Notes: generated by a model not told the origin, from the sequence alone. 64,000 bases of DNA from Tous-C4FEB sp044356555 (GCA_044356555.1 JBIKWB010000003.1:62001-126000), one strand, 5' to 3'. Positions 1 to 9,434 are shown, counted from the first letter of the stretch. Program-made: numbers and translations.

Positions 1-2283
1 GTGGTAAATCCCGACGGATTGACTGCCCCCGATCACGAGCTGCGTCACACCCGTAAGCCCGGCTGGCGGCGTGGTCACGCCCCCGAGGACCGAACCCCAA
101 AGCCGCACTGTACCATCGCGCCGCACCACCCCGCTGATCTGGCCGCCGGCGGCGACCGCGACGTTGTCATTGCCCAGATCGGTCGGGACCGAGATTTGGC
201 CGCTCACATTGTTGCCCCATGCGACCACCGATCCGTCGGTCTTGAGCGCGAGCGCGTGGGCGTCGCCGGCCGCGATTTGGCGCACCTCGGTCAAATTCTG
301 CGGCACCGCCGTCTCGGGCGCGGGGGTGACCAACTCCCCGGTGTTGGCCGCAAAAAACGACGCACCGTCCCGCCCCCAAGCGGCGGCCACCCCGGGCGGC
401 GCCGGCGGAATGGTCACCTCGATATCGAGGTAAAGCGCCGCCTCCGCCCCGCCCCGGCCAACCGGCTTGATGGTGATGCCGTAAATCGGGTCCGTGAACG
501 TCTGCCCAACGGCCAAGACCGCGTCGTTGGCGCTGACTCCGGGCGTCGTCAGATCGAGCAGTTGGCTCTGTTTGTAATCGCCGTAGGCCCACGTGATGTA
601 GGCGCCCTGCGTTTGCAGCGATCCGGTGGAGAAGTTCTGCCGATAGCCGATCCAATAGGAGCGCACGCCATCGCGGAAGATGCGCAGCGCCATCGGCTGC
701 TTGAGCGCGGCCGAGGCCGGATGATCAAAACGGAAAACCCGGTAAGTCCCGCTCGTCGTAACCGTCGCCACCGCCGAATCGGACAGCCAACCGAGGATAT
801 TTTTGAAGCGGGGATTGAAATGGTGCCGCGCATCGCGCGTGACGTTGGTCGCCGTGGACGACCCCATCATGTCGAACGGATCGCCATACTCGAGCGTCGT
901 GCCGACGGCCGAGAGCGGGTCGCCATTTACCGCGCGCCACAGATTCGCGTGCAAGATCCCGTAGCTGTGCCCCAGTTCGTGAGCCATCGTTTGCCACCCG
1001 AACGCACCGTTCATCCAAATATTCGGCCCGGCGCGGTTCGCCTGCCCGGCAAACGTGATGAGCGATCCCGGCACCCGCGCCGTCCCGATACTCGGAAAAG
1101 TGACAACGATGCGCTGAAAATCGGTCAGCGTAAAATCGGCCGCCGCCAGTGAACGCGCGTCGGTGTGGAGCTGGGCTGCATTGTCCGCCAACGCGTAGGC
1201 ACTCCCCGTCTGCGGCAACCGATACACCTTCGAACTCACGGTCGTCACGATCGTCGTCTGCCCATAGCTCGCACTCTCCAAAAACTCCCGCACGTTCCCG
1301 TCCATCGTCGCCTGAGCCTCGGATGCCGTGACCGATGCGCCCGGGAAATCCGAAAAATCCGCCCGGATCACGAGCACAGTCTGCGGGCCCACGGTGCGAC
1401 TCGAGGAGGGTTCCGCCGCCGTCGGCGGCACGTGCGGTCCCGCTACGCGAGGATCGGCCTTGTCCTCCGCCGCTTCAGCGTTGCGCTCAAACTCACCCAG
1501 CGCAGCCCCGTCTTCCTCCGCAAAATCGTACTCCCGCCCAAAGGCAGCCACCCAAACCCGCCCGGCGGCCACAGCCTCCGCTTCGCCCGGTTCCAAGATC
1601 CGCACCGGACTTTCGTGCAATGCCAAGTCCCGGCCGAGCGCGATGCCGTGCAATGAAGCGCCGAGTTTCGTGAGTTGGCCTTCGCGCCGACCATAGGTGT
1701 ACGCCACGTAATTTTCCGTACCGACGGTCGCACTCCGCCATTCATCCGGCCCCGTCCGCACCGTGCCCGGCGGATGCTCGCACTCTATGATCGTTGTGAG
1801 GTCGCCCGTGCCGGCCACCCGCACTTCAAGCTCCGCCAACACCGCCGCCGGCAACACCCGTCGCACCGTCATCGGCACCGTCACCGCGAGCGCACTCGCC
1901 GGATCGAGCTTGATCAACCGGAGTAACTCCGGTCGCCGCGCCTGGGCGAGCGCCAACCCTTCCGCCTCCAAACTCGCGCGCGGCGCACCCGCAGCGGCCG
2001 CGAGATACCGCTTCGTCCAGTCACGAAATGCCGTCTGCGAAACCGTGAGTTCGCGGTCCCACCGCTGCGCGTAGGCGGCCCGCTCTCGCCGTTGCTCGAG
2101 CACTGAAACCTCAACCTCCCGGTTTGGCGCATGCGCCGGGGCCGGCGAAGTAACCGCCGTTCGAACCACCCGTTCCTTCACCGCCTCGGACGCCGGGTTA
2201 ATCCGCCAAACCGCCACGCCGCCCCACCCGCCGACCAGCACCATCACAACCCAGAGCAATTTCCAACGCCGGCGGTTTTTCAT
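1..2283 (-). CDS. Secreted metzincin-type metalloprotease with RCC1-like repeats (partial, 3' end outside window)
   Basis: An uninterrupted minus-strand frame of 761 codons starts with ATG at 2283 and is still open at base 1. The first ~26 residues (MKNRRRW then a hydrophobic stretch) form a signal peptide or anchor. Residues 435-445 read HELGHSYGILH, the HExxHxxGxxH zinc motif of metzincins, and FDMMGS with Met472/Met473 fits the Met-turn about 30 residues later. From about residue 620 the chain changes to RCC1-like blades, with phrases such as 'AVAWGRD' style Trp-Gly turns and GDAHALALKTDGSVVAWGNN at about 672-691. It is probably an exported peptidase with a beta-propeller C-terminus for binding. 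The exact peptidase family (M6, M11 or M43-like) is not resolved. It lies 68 bp downstream of the MscS gene on the same strand. Confidence 0.85.
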   Translation of the reverse strand, partial: MKNRRRWKLLWVVMVLVGGWGGVAVWRINPASEAVKERVVRTAVTSPAPAHAPNREVEVSVLEQRRERAAYAQRWDRELTVSQTAFRDWTKRYLAAAAGAPRASLEAEGLALAQARRPELLRLIKLDPASALAVTVPMTVRRVLPAAVLAELEVRVAGTGDLTTIIECEHPPGTVRTGPDEWRSATVGTENYVAYTYGRREGQLTKLGASLHGIALGRDLALHESPVRILEPGEAEAVAAGRVWVAAFGREYDFAEEDGAALGEFERNAEAAEDKADPRVAGPHVPPTAAEPSSSRTVGPQTVLVIRADFSDFPGASVTASEAQATMDGNVREFLESASYGQTTIVTTVSSKVYRLPQTGSAYALADNAAQLHTDARSLAAADFTLTDFQRIVVTFPSIGTARVPGSLITFAGQANRAGPNIWMNGAFGWQTMAHELGHSYGILHANLWRAVNGDPLSAVGTTLEYGDPFDMMGSSTATNVTRDARHHFNPRFKNILGWLSDSAVATVTTSGTYRVFRFDHPASAALKQPMALRIFRDGVRSYWIGYRQNFSTGSLQTQGAYITWAYGDYKQSQLLDLTTPGVSANDAVLAVGQTFTDPIYGITIKPVGRGGAEAALYLDIEVTIPPAPPGVAAAWGRDGASFFAANTGELVTPAPETAVPQNLTEVRQIAAGDAHALALKTDGSVVAWGNNVSGQISVPTDLGNDNVAVAAGGQISGVVRRDGTVRLWGSVLGGVTTPPAGLTGVTQLVIGGSQSVGIYH

Positions 2284-2351
2284 GCGCCGATTCCCGCCTC
2301 TTCCGCTTCTATTGGCGAGCTAACACCATGAACGGACGTTGGGTTTCCGCG

Positions 2352-3638
2352 TCACCCTTTTCCACCCACCCACTGCTTCGCCACCGGCCCATCGAGGTGC
2401 ATGGTCTGGGTCGGGAACGCGAACGACAAACCTCGCGCCGCCACCGCCCGCATGATCGCCAGGTTCACGCGCTGCCGCAGTGCGAGGCCCTCTTGGAAAT
2501 CGTCTCCGGTCGTGAGATACACAATCCAAAGGTCGAGCGAGGACGCGCTGAAGTCCCGGAAGAACACCATCACGGAAGTTACATCCACCGTCGGCTCGGC
2601 CAAAATGATCTGCCGCACCTCCTCGACGATCGCCTCCATCTGGTCAGGTCTCGTATCGTAGGTCAGGCCGATCACCTGCTCGACGCGCCGCTGGGTGAAC
2701 CGGGAGAGATTCACGATCGCCTCCGACGAGACCAATTTGTTCGGAAGGATCACAAGCGACTTGTCGATCAGCCGGATCTTCGTGGAACGCAGCCCGATGT
2801 CTTCCACCAGGCCGGTGTTCGCCCCGATCCTGACCGTTTCCCCTACTTTGAACGGTTGGTCGATCGCGACCACGATCGAGCCAAAGAGGTTGGCGATCGT
2901 GTCCTGCGCCGCGAGCGCGAAGGCTAAACCGCCAATCCCAAGACCGGAGAGGATCGTCGAGACGTTGAAGCCGAGACTCTGGACCGTGATCAGGACGCCG
3001 ATGACGACGAAGATCGCGACGAGGGTTTTTTTGATCCACGGCATAAACGCCGCCACGCCCATTTGCTTCTCCCGCGCGACTTCGTGCATGTGGTCCAACA
3101 CCGCGCCGAACGCCCGCAGCAAGCCCCAGAAAACCACCAGCGAGAACGCCACCGTCGAGCCGTAGCCGATGGTGCGATCTGTCGTCTCGGAAAGCTTCAG
3201 CACTTTCACCGCGGCGAAAATACCCGTGACCATCACGAACGTTGTCACCGGTCCTTCGAGGGCCGGGAACAGCTTGTCATCCAGCGTCGTCTCGGTCTTG
3301 GCCGCCAACCGCTTGAGCCGGTTGAAAATGATCGTGGTGACAAAGCGCCGCAGCAAAATCGCCCCGACGAGAATCAGCGCGAAAATCGCGTAGTGCGTCG
3401 CCGTGTTGCCGCTGCTCCCCACGTTGAAGAGCCCGAGGACCTCATCGACGAGATGCTCGAGCAGATCGGGTGTTCGCGGCACCCCGCTCTTGGCCAAGAC
3501 CGTGGTCGCCGCGGCAGCCGTCGTGGTCGTTTGCGCCGCTTCGGTCGCCGCCGTGGTCGTTTGGGCGAGCACGGAACCGAGCAGCATCCCGCCGCCCAAA
3601 AGCAGCGATCGAACAAGGGTCACAATCATCCGTTTCAT
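2352..3638 (-). CDS. MscS-family small-conductance mechanosensitive channel
   Basis: A 428-residue inner membrane channel that would release solutes on hypo-osmotic shock. The N-terminus looks like a signal peptide followed by a Thr/Ala-rich stretch (residues ~26-46). Hydrophobic segments lie at about 83-97, 130-150, 161-180 and 204-222. The pore helix and beta domain follow from ~225, with LSGLGIGGLAFALAAQD, FGSIVVAIDQPFKVGE and the later ILPNKLV, all hallmarks of the MscS family. The ATG at 3638 gives a cleavable signal sequence, which suits the longer MscS paralogues with extra N-terminal helices. The metzincin gene follows in the same direction, and the TerC gene is divergent with 108 bp between the start codons. 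Confidence 0.93.
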   Translation of the reverse strand: MKRMIVTLVRSLLLGGGMLLGSVLAQTTTAATEAAQTTTTAAAATTVLAKSGVPRTPDLLEHLVDEVLGLFNVGSSGNTATHYAIFALILVGAILLRRFVTTIIFNRLKRLAAKTETTLDDKLFPALEGPVTTFVMVTGIFAAVKVLKLSETTDRTIGYGSTVAFSLVVFWGLLRAFGAVLDHMHEVAREKQMGVAAFMPWIKKTLVAIFVVIGVLITVQSLGFNVSTILSGLGIGGLAFALAAQDTIANLFGSIVVAIDQPFKVGETVRIGANTGLVEDIGLRSTKIRLIDKSLVILPNKLVSSEAIVNLSRFTQRRVEQVIGLTYDTRPDQMEAIVEEVRQIILAEPTVDVTSVMVFFRDFSASSLDLWIVYLTTGDDFQEGLALRQRVNLAIMRAVAARGLSFAFPTQTMHLDGPVAKQWVGGKG

Positions 3639-3746
3639 CGGACGGCGAACTCACCGCGCTCCGCCATCCGTGTCAAAAGCATTGCCCGCCTCCGCCCCAA
3701 CTCCCCGCTTGCACGCCCGCCCCGACCCAAGCCAAAACGTTCCCCG

Positions 3747-4703
3747 ATGTTGCAACTCCTATCCGTCATCGACGCCATGCCGCTCTGGGCTTGGGTCACT
3801 TTTTTCACATTCATCACCGCGATGCTCGCGCTCGACCTCGGCGTCTTCCAACGCGAGACGCACGTCGTCAGCATGAAAGAGGCGCTGATTTGGTGCGGCG
3901 TCTGGGTCACGCTCGCCCTCAGTTTCGGCGCCTTGCTCTGGCAATGGCGCGGCGCGGAGCCCGCCCAACAGTTCCTCGCCGGCTACCTCATCGAGCTCTG
4001 CCTGAGTGTGGACAACGTCTTCGTATTCATCCTCGTTTTCGCCTATTTCAAAGTCGAACCCCGCTACCAGCACCGCGTTCTTTTTTGGGGCATCATCGGC
4101 GCGGTGCTGATGCGGGCGGTGTTCATCATCGTCGGGGTCGAGGTAATCGAGCGTTTCCACTGGGTCCTCTACATCTTTGGGGCATTCCTCGTCTACACCG
4201 GCATAAAGATGGCCCTGCCGAGCAAAGAGGCGGAGGTCGATCCCGAGCATAATTTCACGGTCAAACTTTTCCGCCGCTTCTATCCCGTCGCCCCGCACAA
4301 CGACCGCGGCCACTTTTTCACCATCCACAACGGCCGGCGGATGGCCACCCCGCTCTTCATCGTCCTGCTGGTGATCGAGACCACCGATCTCGTCTTCGCC
4401 CTCGATTCCCTGCCCGCCGTGCTCTCGATCACCAAGGACAGCTTCATCGCGCTCACCTCAAACATTTTTGCGATCCTCGGGCTGCGCTCGCTCTACTTCG
4501 CCCTCAGCGGCATCATGGGGCTCTTTCGTTTTCTTAAGGTCGGGCTGTCCTTCATTTTGGTGTTCATCGGCGTCAAGATGCTGATCGAGCACTGGATGAA
4601 AATCACCACCGGCACCTCGCTCGCCGTGATCGGCGGCGTGCTGACTGCTTCGATCCTGATGTCGGTTTTGATCAAAGCGCCTCCGGCCCCGGAGACGCGT
4701 TGA
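3747..4703 (+). CDS. TerC/Alx-family integral membrane protein
   Basis: 318 residues, polytopic. Family signatures are visible: LGVFQRETHVVSMKEAL at ~31-47, the LSVDN motif at 86-90, and ETTDLVFALDSLPAVL at 211-226, with conserved acidic residues inside membrane helices. TerC/Alx proteins are linked to tellurite resistance, to manganese homeostasis and to metal loading of exported proteins; which of these applies here is not visible. The ATG at 3747 was chosen because the frame upstream has no TerC-like content and runs through the MscS gene on the other strand. SbtA follows after only 10 bp, so the two are probably co-transcribed. Confidence 0.92.
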   Translation: MLQLLSVIDAMPLWAWVTFFTFITAMLALDLGVFQRETHVVSMKEALIWCGVWVTLALSFGALLWQWRGAEPAQQFLAGYLIELCLSVDNVFVFILVFAYFKVEPRYQHRVLFWGIIGAVLMRAVFIIVGVEVIERFHWVLYIFGAFLVYTGIKMALPSKEAEVDPEHNFTVKLFRRFYPVAPHNDRGHFFTIHNGRRMATPLFIVLLVIETTDLVFALDSLPAVLSITKDSFIALTSNIFAILGLRSLYFALSGIMGLFRFLKVGLSFILVFIGVKMLIEHWMKITTGTSLAVIGGVLTASILMSVLIKAPPAPETR

Positions 4704-4713
4704 TCCTCCGCGC

Positions 4714-5715
4714 ATGAATTTCGACCAGCTGCTCACCAACTTCCTCAGCCCGCCGATCCTGTTTTTTTTGCTCGGGCTGCTCGCCACGCTGGTCAAGAGC
4801 GACCTCGAACTGCCGGCCCCGCTGCCCAAGATTCTTTCGCTCTATCTGCTCCTCGCGATCGGCTTCAAGGGCGGCGTCGAGCTCGCCCATAGCGGGCTCA
4901 CGCTTCAGATCGCCTCGACGCTCGGCGTCGCGATGATCGCGGCGGTCGTGGTCCCGGTCTATACCTACTTCGTCCTACGGCTGAAACTCGACTCCGCCAA
5001 CGCCGCCGCCATCGCCGCCACCTACGGCTCCATCAGCGCCGTCACTTTCATCACCGCCGCCGCCTTTCTCGACGCCACCAAGGTCCCCTACTCGGGCCAC
5101 ATGGTCGCCGCGATGGCGCTCATGGAATCGCCCGCCATCGTCGTCGGCGTCGTCTTTGCCCGGCTCGCCGCCAAGCGCTCGGCCAAATCCGGCGCCGATG
5201 CCGCCGACGCCGAACCCGTCGATTGGGGCCACATCGGGCGCGACGCGTTTCTCAACGGCTCGGTGTTTCTGCTCGTGGGCAGCCTGATCGTCGGCGCGCT
5301 CACCGGCAACCGCCCGGGCGCCGTGGCCCTCGTGCCGTTCACCAACGAACTGTTCACGGGCGTGCTCGCCCTTTTCCTCCTCGATATGGGCATCATCGCC
5401 GCACGGCGCCTCGGGGACCTCCGCCGGGCCGGCGTCTTTCTCACGTGTTTCGCGATCATTGTTCCGCTGGTAAACGCCGCCCTCGGCCTGCTTGGCGCGT
5501 GGCTCCTCGGTCTCGGCCACGGCGACGGCCTGCTCTTCGTCATTCTATGCGCCAGCGCCAGTTACATTGCCGTGCCCGCCGCCATGCGCCTCGCCATCCC
5601 CGAGGCCAACCCGAGCCTCTACGTCACCATGTCTCTCGCCCTCACGTTTCCTTTCAACATCCTCATCGGCATCCCGCTTTACGAAGCCGCTGTCACCGCC
5701 GTCCTTGGCCCCTGA
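4714..5715 (+). CDS. sbtA: SbtA-family sodium-dependent bicarbonate transporter
   Basis: 333 residues and strongly hydrophobic, with about ten membrane helices in two halves. The start PPILFFLLGLLATLVKSDLE and the following LPKILSLYLLLAIGFKGGVE are typical of SbtA permeases, which import bicarbonate with sodium. A hydrophilic loop at about 152-175 (rich in Lys, Ala and Asp) separates the halves, where cyanobacterial SbtA has its cytosolic linker. It is a little shorter than the usual ~370 residues. The gene for an SbtB-type PII regulator follows 11 bp downstream, which strongly supports the assignment. In a heterotroph it would supply bicarbonate for carboxylases or pH control rather than for a carboxysome; that is inference. 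Confidence 0.93.
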   Translation: MNFDQLLTNFLSPPILFFLLGLLATLVKSDLELPAPLPKILSLYLLLAIGFKGGVELAHSGLTLQIASTLGVAMIAAVVVPVYTYFVLRLKLDSANAAAIAATYGSISAVTFITAAAFLDATKVPYSGHMVAAMALMESPAIVVGVVFARLAAKRSAKSGADAADAEPVDWGHIGRDAFLNGSVFLLVGSLIVGALTGNRPGAVALVPFTNELFTGVLALFLLDMGIIAARRLGDLRRAGVFLTCFAIIVPLVNAALGLLGAWLLGLGHGDGLLFVILCASASYIAVPAAMRLAIPEANPSLYVTMSLALTFPFNILIGIPLYEAAVTAVLGP

Positions 5716-5726
5716 TTCCCCGCCCC

Positions 5727-6017
5727 ATGCAAGCCCTCAAAAAAGTTGAGATCATCCTTAGCGCCCCCGAATTGCCGAAGCTCCAGCGGCTCGTGGAAAA
5801 GCTCGGTCTCAACTACACCGTGTTCCACCACGCCACCGGCCGCGGCGATCGCGGCATCCGCGCCGATGACGATCTTACCGGCGTCTTCACCAACATTTGT
5901 CTGCTCACCGCCTGCAAGGCCGAGCAACTCCCCGCGCTGGTCGATGCCGTGCGCCCCCTGCTCAAGAAAACCGGCGGCCTCTGCCTCGTGAGCGACGTGC
6001 TGAGCGTCATGCACTGA
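5727..6017 (+). CDS. sbtB: SbtB-like PII-family regulatory protein
   Basis: 96 residues with the PII-like pattern: a first strand KKVEIILSAPEL, a central region TGRGDRG / DLTGVFTNICLLTACKAEQLPALVDAV, and a final GGLCLVSDVLSVMH. SbtB proteins are trimers that bind adenyl nucleotides and bind SbtA to gate bicarbonate uptake. ATG at 5727 is the first good start after the sbtA stop, 11 bp away. The short C-terminus has no Cys-based loop like that of some cyanobacterial SbtB proteins. It converges with the DCC-family gene, with 16 bp between stops. The family is inferred from the sbtA partnership as much as from the sequence itself. Confidence 0.85.
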   Translation: MQALKKVEIILSAPELPKLQRLVEKLGLNYTVFHHATGRGDRGIRADDDLTGVFTNICLLTACKAEQLPALVDAVRPLLKKTGGLCLVSDVLSVMH

Positions 6018-6033
6018 TCGGCGGCAAAGCCGT

Positions 6034-6474
6034 TCACCGCAAAAACCGCGCGGCCCATTCAGATCGGGCCAACGGCCGCGGCGTCCACTCACCCCAAATC
6101 CGGTAGCGGTACCGCGCGACCAATCTATAGCCCGCGTCACGCCCACGCGCCGGAATCACCCGCGCCCAAGCGAGCGCCAGACCCAAGCCGCCGACCGCCC
6201 GCGCCGCCGCCAGCGCCCCATCGGTGCGCAGCAAAAATTCCGGCCGGTCGCGTCGCGCCCAATCCGGCACGAAGACCAGCGAATCAAAATCTGCCGTCGG
6301 CAACCCGTGGGCCCGCAGATACGCCTGCGCGGTCGGCCCCTGGAGCGTTGCGAACCGCAACACGGCCCGCCGGTCCAGCCTCAGCAGCAAGCGCACGATC
6401 CGGTTGCACAGCCCGCATTCGCCGTCGAAAAACAGCACCGGGCCCGAGGGAGCGTTAGCAGCAGGCAGAGACAT
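6034..6474 (-). CDS. DCC-family thiol-disulfide oxidoreductase (DUF393)
   Basis: 146 residues. The N-terminal LFFDGECGLCNRIVRLLLRLD carries the DxxCxxC motif (Cys20, Cys23) that names the DCC family, and RFATLQGPTA plus the middle 'DSLVFV' strand complete the thioredoxin-like core. These small proteins are predicted to be redox active, but their substrates are unknown. An in-frame extension upstream exists, yet the ATG at 6474 sits just before the conserved domain and is the usual family start. Convergent with sbtB. Confidence 0.88.
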   Translation of the reverse strand: MSLPAANAPSGPVLFFDGECGLCNRIVRLLLRLDRRAVLRFATLQGPTAQAYLRAHGLPTADFDSLVFVPDWARRDRPEFLLRTDGALAAARAVGGLGLALAWARVIPARGRDAGYRLVARYRYRIWGEWTPRPLARSEWAARFLR

Positions 6475-6701
6475 CGCGTCGCACCACCATGCGAGGCCGC
6501 GGCCGAAAATAAAGCCTCCGCCCGTGACCCGCGGAAAAAAATCATCGCGCCTAAAACCCCTCGCCAATCCCCGCAGCGAAACCCAATCGTAACGCGGCGC
6601 CAATTGTCCTGCCTCGACGTCCAACTCCAGATTCGCACGCGCTCAATTCTATGCTCTGCCGCCCGCTTCATCCGCTCTCCGCTGCCTTTACTCTGATCAA
6701 T

Positions 6702-9377
6702 ATGCTACGTTCCTATGTCCGCCCCCGTCCCTTGCTCCCTCTCATCTTCGCCGCTACGGCGCTAGGATTCTTCGCCTTGGCCCCGGCCCGCGCCCAAAGC
6801 GCGCTGCCGCCCAAGCCCGGCGCCAACGCCACCGAAGCGGCGACGGCCAGAAACGCCGAAGCGGTGAAGCTCTCGGTTTTCACCGTCTCGGAGCAGCAGG
6901 ACCTCGGCTACGAATCCATGCAGACGACCTCCGGGATGCGCACCGTGCAGGACCTGAAGAACGTCGCCAATTCCATCTCGATCATCAACGCGCAGTTCAT
7001 CGAAGACATCGGCGCCACCAACCTCGACGAGATGTCCAAATGGTTCGTCACCGGCGAGGCCAACCCCGACCCCGCCCTCCCCAACAAGGGCATCTTCCGC
7101 GGCATCGTGAACAACTACGCCGTGCGCAACGGCTGGATCTGGTATTCTCCGATGGAGTCCTACGCCACCGAGCGCGTGGAAATCCTCCGCGGCCCCAATG
7201 CCTTTCTCTACGGCGAAGCCGACCTGGGCGGCGCCAACAATCAGATCACCAAGCGCGGGCTCTTCACCCGCGATCTCACCCGCATCAAGCTCATGGTCGG
7301 CAGCAACGATCTGCTCCGCGCCGAGCTCGATCTCAACCGCCGTCTCAGCGACAAAGTCGCCGTGCGCCTCGCCGCCGTGCAGCAGAAAAACGAATCGTGG
7401 GTCCACAACGTCCGCCGCGAGTTCCGCGGCATCTACGGCGCCGTCACCTACCGCCCGTTCCGCCAGACCACCATCAGCCTCATGGCCGAGCACGCCAAGA
7501 GCACGGGCGTAAACGCGCAGGGCCTTTTCATCGACGGTTATTCGTTCAACACCGTCACCACCCTCACCAATACCGCCGGCTATGTTTACGTGCCCGCCAG
7601 CGGCGCACTTTTCCGCGCCAATACCATGCGCCGCAGCGCCGGCAGCAACCTCACCGCCGTCGACCCAACCATCGTCCCCAAAGATCTCCAAGTCACCGGG
7701 CCCAACGGCACCGCCAAGAACTACTACGACTCCATCACCCTCGATGCCGAACACCACATCGGCCAAAATCTCCACCTGATGCTCTCGGGTAATTTTTACC
7801 AGCAGAAGCTCGATACCTGGGGCGCGGCCGCCGCCCGCACCGTGTATCGCGATCTCTCGCCCACGCTGCCGGGCGGAGCGATTAACCCCAATTTCAACCA
7901 ACTCTACACCGAGTATTTCCGCACCCGGAACATCAACGGCAACATCGTCCGCGATATCCGCCTCTCCGCCGTCTACGACCTCAAGCTCTCATGGATGCAG
8001 CAGCAGTTCGTTTTCAACGCCCAGCAACATCAGGACAACCCCGGCGCCATGAAGCCGAAGTGGGGCGAATACGTCGATCCCTCCAACCCCAACTTCGTCG
8101 GCACCATCAACAATGCCGGCACCCAAGCCGCCTTCACCGCCAACCGCGCCACGTTTACCAACAACCGTTTCATCCGCCGCTACTACCTCCGCGACGGCGA
8201 CGGCGGCAGCATCACCGGCGACCTCGGCCCGATCCCCGGAGTCTCGGCCTGGTTTCCAGATTTCTCCAACCTCGTCCCCGCCGGCGGCAACCAGATCTCC
8301 CGCCGCTTCTACACGCCGTCGCTCGGCGCCGGCGCATCGGGCAGCTATTTCAACAACCGCCTCTTCACCTTGGTCGGCTTTCGCCAGGACGAGTTCAACA
8401 TGAAGACCACCGTCGGCGCCCCGCGCCCGATCGCCAACACGTGGGTCAACGACAACATCCCCGGCGCCTTTGCGCCCAACCCCTCCTTCGTTAACTACAA
8501 GCTCAGCGGCTCCAACTACGGCGTCGTCTACCGGTTCAACGACATGTTCGCCGTCTCCTACAACCGCGCCCAATCCTTCCGCATCTCCCTCGGCGAGGGC
8601 GCTGAGCTCTACACCGTCGGTTCCAGGCAGAGCATTCCGACCGGCGAAGGCTCCGACATGTCCGCCCGTTTCACCCTCCTCGGCGGTCGCCTCGAAGCCA
8701 ACCTCACCCGCTACGACAACTACCAGCCCAACGCCCGCATCTCCCCCGGCCCGGTCATCGCTATCCGGGATGAGGTCGCCGCGATCTTCCCCACGACCTT
8801 CAACCCCACCGGCACCGACTATCAAAAGCTCACCACCAGCGGTTATGAGTTGGAGTTGATCGCCAACCTCACCCGCACGTGGCGCCTCTCCCTCAACGCC
8901 TCGACCAACGAGCTCGTCACCGAGGACCGGCTGCCGCTGTTGAAGAGCTTCCAAACCCAGGCCCGCGCCCTCAATCGCCCCACTCCCTTGCTCGACACGT
9001 TCCTCCTAAATTTCCCCGAGGGCGTGCCGAATGCCGGCTACACCAAGACGCGTTTCAACGTCTTCACGCGCTATGAATTCCCGCGCGGTGCGCTCAAAGG
9101 CGTCTACGTCGGCGGCGGCGCCAATTGGCGCGACCGCACGTTCCGCGGCAACGGCACTCCGGTCCAAGGCTCGCCCGTCGAGGCGCTCTGGTCGCCCTCT
9201 TACACGCTCATCAGCGTCCTCGCCGGCTACCGCACCAAGATCCTCAACCGGCCCACGACCTTCGCCCTCAACGTCGATAACGTTCAAGACACGGACTACT
9301 ACGTCTCCGCGACTCTCAACACCGGCTCGTGGGGCGCGCCGCGCAGCTTCCGCTTCTCCACGTCGATGGACTTTTGA
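6702..9377 (+). CDS. TonB-dependent outer membrane receptor (Opitutaceae type)
   Basis: 891 residues. A signal peptide ends near APARAQS (~30). It is followed by a TonB-box-like VKLSVFTVSE stretch and a plug domain including SGMRTVQDLKNVANSISIINAQFIEDIG and VERVEILRGPNAFLYGEADLGG (ERVEILRGPN is the classic plug signature). The remainder is a beta-barrel with alternating aromatic strands, ending in FRFSTSMDF with the terminal Phe expected by the BAM machinery. Receptors of this style are highly expanded in Opitutaceae and import siderophores or oligosaccharides. No neighbouring SusD, hydrolase or iron gene betrays the ligand. ATG at 6702 is preferred over an earlier in-frame start at 6651 because it gives a clean signal peptide. 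An intrinsic terminator follows. Confidence 0.95.
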   Translation: MLRSYVRPRPLLPLIFAATALGFFALAPARAQSALPPKPGANATEAATARNAEAVKLSVFTVSEQQDLGYESMQTTSGMRTVQDLKNVANSISIINAQFIEDIGATNLDEMSKWFVTGEANPDPALPNKGIFRGIVNNYAVRNGWIWYSPMESYATERVEILRGPNAFLYGEADLGGANNQITKRGLFTRDLTRIKLMVGSNDLLRAELDLNRRLSDKVAVRLAAVQQKNESWVHNVRREFRGIYGAVTYRPFRQTTISLMAEHAKSTGVNAQGLFIDGYSFNTVTTLTNTAGYVYVPASGALFRANTMRRSAGSNLTAVDPTIVPKDLQVTGPNGTAKNYYDSITLDAEHHIGQNLHLMLSGNFYQQKLDTWGAAAARTVYRDLSPTLPGGAINPNFNQLYTEYFRTRNINGNIVRDIRLSAVYDLKLSWMQQQFVFNAQQHQDNPGAMKPKWGEYVDPSNPNFVGTINNAGTQAAFTANRATFTNNRFIRRYYLRDGDGGSITGDLGPIPGVSAWFPDFSNLVPAGGNQISRRFYTPSLGAGASGSYFNNRLFTLVGFRQDEFNMKTTVGAPRPIANTWVNDNIPGAFAPNPSFVNYKLSGSNYGVVYRFNDMFAVSYNRAQSFRISLGEGAELYTVGSRQSIPTGEGSDMSARFTLLGGRLEANLTRYDNYQPNARISPGPVIAIRDEVAAIFPTTFNPTGTDYQKLTTSGYELELIANLTRTWRLSLNASTNELVTEDRLPLLKSFQTQARALNRPTPLLDTFLLNFPEGVPNAGYTKTRFNVFTRYEFPRGALKGVYVGGGANWRDRTFRGNGTPVQGSPVEALWSPSYTLISVLAGYRTKILNRPTTFALNVDNVQDTDYYVSATLNTGSWGAPRSFRFSTSMDF

Positions 9378-9383
9378 ACGCGC

Positions 9384-9418
9384 AAAAAACGCCGGACCCG
9401 CTTGAGCGGCATCCGGCG
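9384..9418 (-). terminator. Intrinsic terminator of the hsp20 pair
   Basis: Bases 9390-9396 (CGCCGGA) pair with 9412-9418, and an inner CCGCT/AGCGG stem closes a 2-base loop. On the minus strand the hairpin is followed by six T (complement of 9384-9389). It lies about 60 bp past the second hsp20 stop. Confidence 0.75.
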
Positions 9419-9434
9419 GTTGCATGGCTTACTG

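Noticed and set aside
1..1152. Long open plus-strand frame at the left edge
   Set aside because: It lies antisense to the metzincin gene. Its translation is Arg/Pro/His-rich without domains, as expected of a shadow frame in GC-rich DNA; the minus-strand frame has the zinc motif and RCC1 blades.
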